In this document: positions 55,912 to 64,000 of the stretch, one piece after another
How the letters are laid out: each line of letters opens with the position of its first letter
How positions within the stretch are numbered: position 1 is the stretch's first letter
DNA from: Capniomyces stellatus
Lineage: Eukaryota > Kickxellomycota > Harpellomycetes > Harpellales > Legeriomycetaceae
Direction: 5' to 3'
Assembly: GCA_001661515.1 (NCBI GenBank)
Contig: LUVW01000010.1
Span: 1 to 64,000, forward strand
DNA length: 64,000 nt
Program-made: the position numbers and the translations under genes
The notes under the pieces: generated by a model
The model's input: only the letters and a program-made list of their open reading frames with translations
Database searches by the model: none
Told to the model about the DNA's origin: nothing

Positions 55912-57780
55912 TTATTTCCTTTATTAAATAGTAAACCTTGAACTTTAAACATTTGAATATACGTTTATTTACGACTAGGTTTGTTATATAGGCAATTTTG
56001 GTTAAACATGATAATATACCCCACTAATATCTCATTGAGTAGTGTTTCAACTTTTTTTTGCTATGATTCATAACGTGATATTGATAATCAACAGTGAATA
56101 ATTGAATCACATTTAAACTAAATCTGAGATGTAAAGAAATAAATAAATAAAAAAGCCAGAAATGTAAAGTAATAAATAAAAGTAAATATACTTGGACAAT
56201 GAAATTTTTTTTTTTGGAATTTAAATGGTTATAATTTCGCGATAATGACGAAATGGCAAAAAAATGAAGAAAAGAAAAAAGAAAGAAAAAGTGTTTCGAA
56301 CAAATTGTCTTTGTTGGCGCATTTTGGCGAATTAGAAAAAATAGTAACGAATTAGATTTTAATTTATTCACCTGGTAGGTTTTCATTTCAAAAGAATACT
56401 TTTAAAAAATAAAATAAAAAAAGGTTTGTCAAATTAACGAGTAAACAAAAGTAAAAAAAAAGTGAAACTAGTGGAACTATGGATAAATAAATAAAGGAGG
56501 GATAATCAGTGAATGAACCAAAGTCAAACGTTCGAAGGTAAAAAGATGCAAAAATAAATAAATTCAATGACTTTGGGGATGAGTTGGGCAAAGTGATGGT
56601 GAATATAATTGTATTGGCAGGTTTTAACAGCTTTGCAATTAGAAACAAAATAAATAATCTAAACGAGATTAGAAGCAAACAACCAAATTAAAAAAAAAAC
56701 AAAAGCGATAGTTTCTAGAAGGCGTAGGAATTTTTGAAACAAACAAGAACGGGAAATAAATTTTTTTTAAAAAAAATAAAAAAAGATAATATATTAAAAA
56801 CAAAGAAAATAGCAAGTACAGATTAAAGGCCAAAGTCAAGAAAGATTTGGATGCAAAACTAAAGTAAAAGGACAAAGTCAACATCAATTAGGAAGGAAAT
56901 TCAAGATTGAAGAGTTGGTTTTTTGTTAATCTAAGCCAAATCCACCCTCATCTACTTTACTACCCCAATAATCTCGTTACAATAGTAAAATAAAGGGAAA
57001 AAAGAATTAATTTTACTAGTAGTTTGAATAGATTGGATTATTCGACCAATTTTTTCTAGGCAATCCAGGTGGTAAATAGAACAAGACTTGGATTTAAAGG
57101 CGAGAGAGAGGAATTGGTAAACAATACGCATCAGATGACGAGTGCTTTTGCAGAGCAAAGTGGAATTGTAGCATCATTATCCGCATGATTTTTGTTTACA
57201 AGCAATTGTTTACAAAAATAAAATAACAGAAAAATAAAAAACAAATAAAATTGAAAATAAATTCAAATTACTAGAGCTTTTATTTTTGTATGCACGTAAA
57301 AGTGTAAAACGAGGATAAAGTAGAGCATAGTGACATAACTGAAACAATAGCAGTAAAAGGTAAGAAGGCAAGATTTAAAAAAATAAAAATGAGATTTGTA
57401 AAAATAAAAAAGCGAGAATAAATCTGTGGTGGTAGGCGTAAATCAACGTGAAATAAGGAAAAGAGTTTAGAATATACGCGAGATGGATAAATAACGCGTA
57501 AAGCCCGCGTTTGAGTAGTGAAAGAGTGACTAAACAAATAGATGGGTGTGGAATGGATGAATATGTACAATAGGAATAGAAGACTGTGGGAGAAAACGAA
57601 TAGGGAGGAAGAAGAATAAGGATTGCAAGGAAAAGGAGGATAAGGGACAATGAAGATGAAAAAGTAAGGAGAAATAAGAAGCAAGACGTAAAAACAGAAA
57701 ACCAAAACGAAAGCTTAAGAAACGAAAGCTTGAGAAACGAAAGGAAAGGAAAGGAAGGGAATAAAAGAAATAGAGAAAAG
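55912..57780. other. Long AT/purine-rich leader region of the EPL1 gene
   Basis: About 1.87 kb without a supported gene. From about 56150 onward the plus strand is strongly purine-rich (A/G), giving long spurious Phe/Ser/Leu open frames on the minus strand. The purine skew runs straight into the EPL1 coding region, so part of this is probably 5' leader. An in-frame ATG at 57730 lies 17 codons before the family start at 57781. Confidence 0.5.
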
Positions 57781-60700
57781 ATGGTGAGCGCGCCAAGGTT
57801 TCGGGCGCGAAAGATAGATTTGAAGAAGCCGATAGCGGTGTACTTGGCATCGGAGCTTACAGATTTGGAGAAAGATGAGATAAACAGGACGTTGGATATA
57901 GAGACGGGAGTTGAAAAGGAGGAGGAAGATGAGCACCATTTGCAGGCAGCGATATCGGCAGCACATGCAGCAGTAACGGGGCAAAACAAAGAAAAGGAGA
58001 GGGAAAGGGAACGAAATAAGAGACGAGATAAGGAGGATGGTAAAAACGGAGAAGAAGGAGAGGGAGAGGGAGAGAGAGAGGGGGAGAGAGAGGAAAAGGA
58101 AAAAGAGGATGAAAAGGAAAAGGAAAAGGAAAAGAGTCGACTTACGATTCCGACGCCAGAAACGCGGCAGGATTTGGGGCTGCGAGCGAGATGGTATAAG
58201 AAGAAGTTTAATCAGCCAAAGAGTTTGATTAGGTCGTCGGCGACGGTAGAGGATACATGCGGGCCAATGTACTGTATGGATGAGGAGGACGAGGTTTGGC
58301 TGAATGAGTTTAATGCGTCGATTCAGGCAGAGATAGAAAAGATAAACAAGAGTAGGCTAAAGGAAGAGGGGGTGAATGAAAAGGGGAAGAAGGGGAAAAT
58401 GACAAAGGCAGAAAAGCAAGCAAAACTAGAAAGAGAGAAGGAGAAGGAGAAGGAAAAAGAAAAGGAAAAGGAAAAGGAAAAAGAAAAGGGGAAAAGCAAG
58501 GGGGGTAGCAAGGGGAAGGTGGGGGAATTGGGGGGAGATGGTGGAGAGGAGAGACTGAAGAGGGAAATAGCAGAGATAAGAAGTCGGATTCTGAGCGAGG
58601 AGAGGTTTGAGATTCTGATGGAGCAGCTGGAAAATGCGACGGTGGACATGATATTTACAAGCAGCAGTGACATTCCGGCGCTGGAGAAGCTTCAAGAGCA
58701 TGCGAATAGCAAAGGGCAGATTTTATCGTCGGAGGCAAAGGTAGTGTATGAGCAGTGGAAGAAGCGACGAACGCTGGTGGGATTTGGGCAAGTGATGCCA
58801 GCGCTGAAGACAGAGGATGGGGCAAAGGCAAACGAGATAAACCCATATGTGTGTTTTAGGAAGAGGGAGCTGAGGCAGGTGAGAAAGACAAGGCGGGCAG
58901 ACCAGAGGTCGTTTGAGCAGCTACAGAAACTGCAGCTGAACCTGGTGAATGCGGCACAGATTCTGGACATTACGGTGATGAGGGAGAGAAAGAAGCTGGA
59001 GCTGTTGGGGCTGGGCAGGAAGAGCGTTGAGCAGCGGAGTCTGGTGCTGGCAATGAGGAGACACCTGAACATGACTGACCTCAACATAAAGGAGCTGTTT
59101 TACGTGTCGGCATCGACAATGCGGAAGCGATTGCTGGCACAGCAGCAGCAAGCGTCGCAGCTGGCCTTAAAGAGAGACGGGGCGTCAGGCACAGCTAAAG
59201 ACAGCAACAACAACAACGACGACGATGACGCTGCAGCGATGACCAAGTCAAAGAAGTTCAGCAAGTTGGGCTCAGCAGGAGCAAGCGTGAATACAGGCGA
59301 CGTGTTTGGCAATGCTAGTCAGGTCAACGGGGTGGCGAGGGCAGGGGGCAGCTTGGGGGGGAGCGACGCAGGTTCTGGTGTAGGTTCTGGGGCTGTTGGG
59401 GAGAAGAACAAGGCCAGGAACAAGGTGGGCGGGGAAGTTGGCAGTGGCCAGGCAGCTGAGGTCAGCAAGGTTCCGCTGACTGTTGATGTGCCGGTGTACA
59501 CAGTTTCCAAACGCGTCCGTGACCTGAGCGAGCGGATCCGCGTAAAGACTAAGAAGAGAATGGAGAGCATGCGGACGTTCCTGGACGCGTCCTACGAATC
59601 AATGTATAGCTCTCACACTGACAACAGCCAATTCAAACCATTTGCTCCCGCCAACTCGGATGCATCTACGCGCGGCAAGAACGGAAAGGGTGGAAAGGGT
59701 GTGAGGTTGAGGCGTGGTAGACTGGGAAGGCTGTTTGTGGATCGTCGTGTGGTTCCGCTGAGACCGGATTCTGGGCTATCAAAATGTTTGGATTCAGCAA
59801 ACAAAATCCATCAGCACCAGTTAAATGGAACGGACCGTGGATTTAGCTTCAAATGTAACTTTGACTTTAGTTCTGCCAGTTCCCGTGTTGGTGGGGGAGG
59901 AAAATACAAGAAACCCAGCAGTAGCGTTAATAGCAATACCGATGGTGCCGAAAACTCTGGCTATTCTAATGCTGATGATGATGATGAAATTAAACAAAGT
60001 GCGTTTAGGTTTGGGCTGCTGAGAGACGAGGACTGGCAAGTTATAAGGTTTGCACAATCGCAGTTTTTGAATCCAACACCAAGCCTAAACAGCAGCGTTA
60101 ACATCAACATCAACGCTAACAACATTGGTGGCACTAGCAGCAGCGGTACTAGTGGAACCCCAGCCACCAATGATAACAACCAGAACACAAATACAAGCTC
60201 AAACGAACCACTGTTGAGCTTGATGAAAACAAAACGCCGGTTTGGGTCAAGGTTCAACCCGTGTTCAAAGGTGTGGAAGAACTCTGCCGAGTATTCAAAG
60301 CTTGTAGAGTCCCATGTCAAAACCCTGACTCCTGTCCAGCTCAAATTTGTCTATCTAGACGTTTCAAAAGATTTGGATTTCAGAAACTATACAGACATGG
60401 CATTTTTAACCTCCACAACCTTATCGCCCAACCCCAACCCCAACATTAATATTAGTGGTAGTGGTGTTGGTAGTGGTGTTAATCAACCTCTTCAACAGAA
60501 TTCACCTTCTGATTATCCAAAAGAAACAAGAAAAGATCACGCCGAATTGACGGTTAATTCATCAGTTTCCAAACCAAACAGCGCCGATACCAGCACCACC
60601 AACAAACAAGTACCTGTTGAAATCACCAATTCTATAATCCCTGACAATAACGTATCTCAAATGGATGTTGATACCATTGCAGATACTTGCGAAATCAAAG

Positions 60701-62544
60701 AAAAGGATGGAATCAAAGACAATAACGTTGACAATCATAAAAATAATGAGAACATTGATGAGCTTGATGACGTGAATGATGATGACACAGAGTATGAAGA
60801 AAAAGATTCTAATTCCCATGATGTCGATGTTGATATTGATGTCGATGTCGATGCTGATGCTGATGCTGATGCTGATGCTGATGCTGATGTTGATGCTGAT
60901 GTTGGTGCTGATAAAAGCAATGCCAACTACAACCACAAATCAAATGATTCTGAACTCAAATCTGAATCCAAAGTTGAGCTCGAAAGCAAATCCGAACCTC
61001 AGCCTCAACCTGAATCTGAACCTCAACCTGAATTTGAACCTGAACCGCAAAGTGCAAACCCCACAGACCACCAAACCTCAAATACAGTTACAGAATCTAA
61101 AATTGAAACGGAAACTGATATAACCGCAGATACTAATACAGCTGTTATTGAAGCTAAAAGTGATAAACCAACAGCCCAAATTCCAACAACTCAAATTCAA
61201 TCCCAGTTTCAAAAGGCGTTTTCTTCAATATCAAGCTCTGTTATCAGTGCTGTGTCCAACCTAGTCTCTTCAAGTCCAAAGCCCAGTAATGCTGCCAACT
61301 TTAACAACAGCAGTCCAGCTACTAACATTAATGATTCAGAATTAGCTAGCACCAATAAAAGAGCAAGATCAGAGTCCAGTTCCAGTTCTAGTTCCAGTTC
61401 CAGTTCCAGTTCCAGTTCTAGTTCTAGTTCTAGTTCCAATCATGATTCTACAAATTCCGGGTTAAATGTTGACGACTCTGGCGATCATGACCGTACTGCT
61501 GCTGCTGCTGTCGATAGTAGTGCCAACAAAAAGATCAAACTCCATCATCCAGTTGATAACATTAGCGCTCAATCTGACAATAATCTTGGAAATAGTCTAG
61601 ATGATGTAAACAATGAACTTGGGCCAGAACAACAAGTCAAAGAAGATGACGTTGAAAAAGATGTCGTTGAAATTGGAGAGGGTGAGGATGAGGAGGATGA
61701 AGAGGAGAATGGTAAAGATGAGGATGTTGAAGAAAGCGATTCAAAACACGATACCAGATCCAGAAATCGGCACAAAGTAGCGTCGAGTCCAACACCTAAA
61801 TCTGAATCTGATTCCGAATCTGAATCTGAATCTGAATCTGAATCTGAATCCGAAACCAAATCTAAATCTAAATCTAAATCCAACTTGAAAAAGAAAACTA
61901 CAAGTGATTCAAAAAAGGCTAAACAGAAAAAGGACTCCAAAACCAAGTCCACAACAAAGTCTCTGTCTAATACCAAAGCTGAAACCAGTACTGGAACTAG
62001 ATCCAAATCTATTTCCAAAACTAACCCTCAAACTAAAACTAAAACTAAAACTAAAACCAAAGCCAAAGCCAAAGCCAAAGCCAAAACTAGATCCGAAGCA
62101 AGTACAAAATCTAAACCTAGTACAAAATCTAAACCCAAATTCAAATCCAAACCCACCACACAAAGTAAAAATAAACGAAACGCTGTCAAATCTTCCAAGT
62201 CGAATACCAGTGATAACGACAATCATAGTGATATTGACAGTGACAGTGAATCGAGTGGAAGTGAAGGTCAAGAGTCTGGTGATAATGATGATGATGATGA
62301 TGATAACGATGATTATGAAGGATCTAGTGATGGTAAAGACAGTAGTAGTGAAGAAGAAGGATCTGGTGAAGAAGAAGGATCAGGTGAAAAAGAGGTATCT
62401 GGTGATGAAGAAGGTGAAGGTGAAGGTGAAGAAGATGAAGGTGAAGGTGATGACGATGATGGGTCAAGTACTGGTGAAGACAACGATGATGAAGAGGACA
62501 AAGTGGATGAAGGTGAAGACGATGATGAAGAAGAAGAAGAGTAA
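57781..62544 (+). CDS. EPL1: Enhancer of polycomb-like Epl1, NuA4 acetyltransferase subunit
   Basis: Epl1 scaffolds Piccolo NuA4 (Esa1, Yng2, Eaf6), which acetylates H4 and H2A. I take the Met at 57781 because the sequence VSAPRFRARKIDLKKPIAVY then matches the family N-terminus; length 1587 aa, about twice the yeast protein (832). The EPcA domain continues with LDIETGVEKEEED, EHHLQAAI, IPTPETRQDL, ATVEDTCGPMYCMDEEDEVW, VYEQWKKRRTLVGFGQVMP and NPYVCFRKRELRQVRKTRRA. It is split by two inserted K/E/R-rich tracts (about 58000-58135 and 58360-58500). Past the recognisable part (about residue 480) the protein is Ser/Asn/Gly-rich, and from 60770 it is dominated by dipeptide runs: DA, SE, TK/AK, a Ser tract of about 20 (61376-61437) and a D/E/G tail. 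No intron is needed. Confidence 0.92.
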   Translation: MVSAPRFRARKIDLKKPIAVYLASELTDLEKDEINRTLDIETGVEKEEEDEHHLQAAISAAHAAVTGQNKEKERERERNKRRDKEDGKNGEEGEGEGEREGEREEKEKEDEKEKEKEKSRLTIPTPETRQDLGLRARWYKKKFNQPKSLIRSSATVEDTCGPMYCMDEEDEVWLNEFNASIQAEIEKINKSRLKEEGVNEKGKKGKMTKAEKQAKLEREKEKEKEKEKEKEKEKEKGKSKGGSKGKVGELGGDGGEERLKREIAEIRSRILSEERFEILMEQLENATVDMIFTSSSDIPALEKLQEHANSKGQILSSEAKVVYEQWKKRRTLVGFGQVMPALKTEDGAKANEINPYVCFRKRELRQVRKTRRADQRSFEQLQKLQLNLVNAAQILDITVMRERKKLELLGLGRKSVEQRSLVLAMRRHLNMTDLNIKELFYVSASTMRKRLLAQQQQASQLALKRDGASGTAKDSNNNNDDDDAAAMTKSKKFSKLGSAGASVNTGDVFGNASQVNGVARAGGSLGGSDAGSGVGSGAVGEKNKARNKVGGEVGSGQAAEVSKVPLTVDVPVYTVSKRVRDLSERIRVKTKKRMESMRTFLDASYESMYSSHTDNSQFKPFAPANSDASTRGKNGKGGKGVRLRRGRLGRLFVDRRVVPLRPDSGLSKCLDSANKIHQHQLNGTDRGFSFKCNFDFSSASSRVGGGGKYKKPSSSVNSNTDGAENSGYSNADDDDEIKQSAFRFGLLRDEDWQVIRFAQSQFLNPTPSLNSSVNININANNIGGTSSSGTSGTPATNDNNQNTNTSSNEPLLSLMKTKRRFGSRFNPCSKVWKNSAEYSKLVESHVKTLTPVQLKFVYLDVSKDLDFRNYTDMAFLTSTTLSPNPNPNINISGSGVGSGVNQPLQQNSPSDYPKETRKDHAELTVNSSVSKPNSADTSTTNKQVPVEITNSIIPDNNVSQMDVDTIADTCEIKEKDGIKDNNVDNHKNNENIDELDDVNDDDTEYEEKDSNSHDVDVDIDVDVDADADADADADADVDADVGADKSNANYNHKSNDSELKSESKVELESKSEPQPQPESEPQPEFEPEPQSANPTDHQTSNTVTESKIETETDITADTNTAVIEAKSDKPTAQIPTTQIQSQFQKAFSSISSSVISAVSNLVSSSPKPSNAANFNNSSPATNINDSELASTNKRARSESSSSSSSSSSSSSSSSSSSSSNHDSTNSGLNVDDSGDHDRTAAAAVDSSANKKIKLHHPVDNISAQSDNNLGNSLDDVNNELGPEQQVKEDDVEKDVVEIGEGEDEEDEEENGKDEDVEESDSKHDTRSRNRHKVASSPTPKSESDSESESESESESESETKSKSKSKSNLKKKTTSDSKKAKQKKDSKTKSTTKSLSNTKAETSTGTRSKSISKTNPQTKTKTKTKTKAKAKAKAKTRSEASTKSKPSTKSKPKFKSKPTTQSKNKRNAVKSSKSNTSDNDNHSDIDSDSESSGSEGQESGDNDDDDDDNDDYEGSSDGKDSSSEEEGSGEEEGSGEKEVSGDEEGEGEGEEDEGEGDDDDGSSTGEDNDDEEDKVDEGEDDDEEEEE
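60818..60912 (+). repeat. GATGCT/GATGTC hexanucleotide repeat coding for (Asp-Ala/Val)n
   Basis: About 15 hexamers of GATGTC/GATGTT/GATGCT within EPL1 encode alternating Asp with Val, Ile or Ala. The central part is six perfect GATGCT units. In frame, so length changes of whole hexamers would be tolerated. Confidence 0.85.
61375..61438 (+). repeat. Ser-coding TCCAGT/TCTAGT repeat in EPL1
   Basis: Alternating AGT and TCC/TCT codons form a run of about 20 serines. Synonymous interruptions between copies show the array is partly diverged at DNA level while remaining pure Ser in the protein. Confidence 0.88.
61800..61880 (+). repeat. GAATCT and AAATCT hexanucleotide repeats in EPL1
   Basis: Six or more GAATCT units (Glu-Ser) are followed directly by AAATCT units (Lys-Ser), so an acidic dipeptide run changes to a basic one through a single base difference in the unit. 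Confidence 0.85.
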
Positions 62545-62978
62545 TATAATTACTACAACCCTTTTAATCCTTTGTACCCAACACCCCCCGTATAATAACA
62601 ACTTTGATTAGGACTTTTTGATGAGAGCTGTGTAATACAAAGTATACTTTTTTTATTTCTATTTTACTATTATTTATTATTTAAATATTCATCTACATAT
62701 TTATTTATTTATTATTTTTTCACTACTACTGTTTGTTTTTACTATTTCATTTACTTTTGCGACAACTACCACTACCAATAATATACTTGTTCATTTGCTT
62801 ATTCATTTGTCGCTACTTTCTTATTTTCTTGGTTTAATGTTAATTTCAATAATAAAATGTAATAAAATAAAGTAAAATAAAATAAAATGTATTAAAATTA
62901 CGACTATAGAATAATTAAAACAGGTTGTGGTAAATAATAAAAGTAATTGAAATAGTAACACTTGTTACAACTTTTGGA
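62545..62978. other. 3' spacer between convergent EPL1 and INCENP-like gene
   Basis: About 430 bases, with TTATTTATTT and AAAATAAAGTAAAATAAAATA-like low-complexity stretches (about 62690-62712, 62855-62888). It holds the 3' ends of both genes; nothing else seen. Confidence 0.5.
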
Positions 62979-63995
62979 TCAGTTGTATCCCATCTTCTTG
63001 TTATACTCGTCAATCTCCTCCTGACTCAACGCATCCCCACCTACCCAAACCCCACTTGACTTGCGGCTCTTTGCATTCATAAACAACCTACTCTGTCCAT
63101 ACACCCCCGTACCAGTACCATTACCATTACTAGTACCCACCCCACCATTTTGGTCAAATATCTCCTCCACCCTAACTGCCCGAACCCGCCCAAACACCAT
63201 GTCCGGATTAACCTCCTTTTGTTCACCCAACTGTTTCACTAAATTTGGCGTTTTTGCCCACTTTGGCGTCTCTATCAGATCTGGGTTCTTGGCATACCTC
63301 ATCCGCTTCTTTGCCTCCTTCTTCATCCTCGCCACATCATCCCTCGTCGCCCCACTTGGAATCTCATCCATGTACTCATACAACATCTCGTTGTCTGTAT
63401 CGCTATCGTCTGATTCTATCTCTGGCGGCGAGTTTCTTCCCTTTGGTATTATCGTCGTATGCCCAGCACTCATATCCACCATATTGTTGGGCGTTCTTTC
63501 GTTGCTCTTTACACTCATTCTATCGTCCATACCTTTATTCTCTTTTTCTTTCTCATCTTCCCGTCCAACCCCACCCATCTTCTCGTACATACTTATGTGT
63601 CCGTTTATCTTCTGACTCTTTTCTTTTACTGGCGGCGTTTGATACTTGGTTGGATCCTCCCTCATCATATTGCTCTTCAACATGTTCAAACTGTCCTTTA
63701 CAGTCTCCTCAACTGTTATCGCGTTACCTCCACTTTCCTCCCCACCCATCACCTTCTGAACCTCTTCTTCGTCATCCTTTTCATCATCCTCATCGTCATC
63801 ATCATTAATCTCAATTATACACTTTTGCTGCAATCGCTCTCTTTCCTTTAACAGACCGCTCTCATCACTTAACGCCAACACTTCATCCTTTACAGCCTCC
63901 TGTTCGTCATCCTCGATCTCGTTGATATACCCCGGCTCTCTTTCTTGATACGCTCTTTCCTCATAATCCACTACTTCATCAAATCTCCCGTCCAT
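62979..63995 (-). CDS. INCENP/Sli15/Pic1-like chromosomal passenger protein, C-terminal part
   Basis: INCENP scaffolds the chromosomal passenger complex; its C-terminal IN-box binds and activates Aurora kinase (Ipl1/Ark1). The visible 338 codons end in a clear IN-box: TPKWAKTPNLVKQLGEQ, NPDMVFGRVRAVRVEEIF, and at the end SRKSSGVWVGGDALSQEEID, including the Ser-Ser-x-x-Trp element phosphorylated by Aurora in family members. The preceding 200 residues are acidic and Ser/Lys-rich with coiled stretches. The first Met seen (63995) is probably internal, because INCENP-like proteins have a long N-terminus and the gene runs off the right edge of the window. Converges with EPL1. Without the N-terminus, distinction between Sli15/Pic1 orthologue and paralogue is not possible. 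Confidence 0.8.
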   Translation of the reverse strand: MDGRFDEVVDYEERAYQEREPGYINEIEDDEQEAVKDEVLALSDESGLLKERERLQQKCIIEINDDDDEDDEKDDEEEVQKVMGGEESGGNAITVEETVKDSLNMLKSNMMREDPTKYQTPPVKEKSQKINGHISMYEKMGGVGREDEKEKENKGMDDRMSVKSNERTPNNMVDMSAGHTTIIPKGRNSPPEIESDDSDTDNEMLYEYMDEIPSGATRDDVARMKKEAKKRMRYAKNPDLIETPKWAKTPNLVKQLGEQKEVNPDMVFGRVRAVRVEEIFDQNGGVGTSNGNGTGTGVYGQSRLFMNAKSRKSSGVWVGGDALSQEEIDEYNKKMGYN

Positions 63996-64000
63996 ATTCA

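Noticed and set aside
56024..57984. Several Phe/Ser/Leu-rich open frames on the minus strand upstream of and overlapping EPL1
   Set aside because: They are the complement of a purine-rich stretch running into the EPL1 reading frame; EPL1 on the plus strand has clear family motifs.
60562..62611. Long repetitive open frames in other frames over the EPL1 tail
   Set aside because: Hexanucleotide repeats stay open in several frames by nature; only the frame joined to the EPcA domain is supported.

Overview
The window is nuclear DNA of an intron-rich, AT-rich fungus. Evidence: 19 protein-coding genes and one tRNA gene, many of them fungal or fungal-type (Svf1, Kha1, Erv2 with a C-terminal CGC shuttle, Pff1, Dbp8, Epl1), with about 37 short spliceosomal introns that I could place by reading frame and by family conservation. 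The mix of many small introns, a secreted tyrosinase and strong AT bias would suit an early-diverging lineage such as Kickxellomycotina (for example Harpellales). That placement is inference only. There is no bacterial, viral, CRISPR or plasmid signature.

Layout from left to right. 0.9-7.1 kb: two Svf1-like paralogues on opposite strands flank a mitochondrial-type cation diffusion facilitator (Mmt1/2-like). 7.1-9.8 kb: gene-poor DNA with a 21-bp tandem repeat and decayed ORFs. 9.8-10.7 kb: Erv2-type sulfhydryl oxidase. 10.7-13.0 kb: gene-poor, with a perfect 16-bp inverted repeat. 13.0-16.3 kb: Kha1-like K+/H+ antiporter. 16.9-17.9 kb: kinetochore protein Spc24 in four exons. 20.0-21.3 kb: secreted tyrosinase. 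21.7-23.5 kb: ZNF277-type zinc finger protein. 24.6 kb: tRNA-Tyr(GUA) with a 9-nt intron. 25.2-25.7 kb: Atx1 copper chaperone. 26.0-30.4 kb: Tel2. 31.2-32.7 kb: TAF12. 33.5-35.0 kb: alpha/beta hydrolase. 35.3-37.5 kb: Dbp8 DEAD-box helicase. 38.3-40.3 kb: Ram2 farnesyltransferase alpha subunit. 40.8-42.2 kb: proteasome beta7 (Pre4). 43.3-46.1 kb: Ras-type guanine nucleotide exchange factor. 46.1-49.9 kb: gene-poor, with a possible RNase H-like relic. 49.9-52.0 kb: ABCE1/Rli1. 53.0-55.9 kb: Pff1-type M28 membrane metalloprotease, interrupted by an in-frame TAA. 57.8-62.5 kb: Epl1 (NuA4) with an enormous low-complexity tail. 63.0-64 kb: C-terminal part of an INCENP/Sli15-like protein that runs off the window.

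The genes are individual housekeeping units rather than a pathway cluster, and I found no convincing new multi-gene system. Functional links can still be drawn. Spc24 and INCENP both act in chromosome segregation. TAF12 and Epl1 belong to SAGA/TFIID and NuA4. Ram2 and the RasGEF act on Ras-family proteins. Atx1 delivers copper to the secretory pathway, which could supply the tyrosinase. The most notable oddities are the in-frame stop in the Pff1 gene, a splice donor in SPC24 that seems to have lost its first G, a GC-AG intron carrying a 15-bp tandem repeat in DBP8, the duplicated Svf1 pair with the same exon architecture, and the repeat-expanded Epl1. All exon boundaries were assigned by eye from frame, splice consensus and family conservation, not from transcripts.
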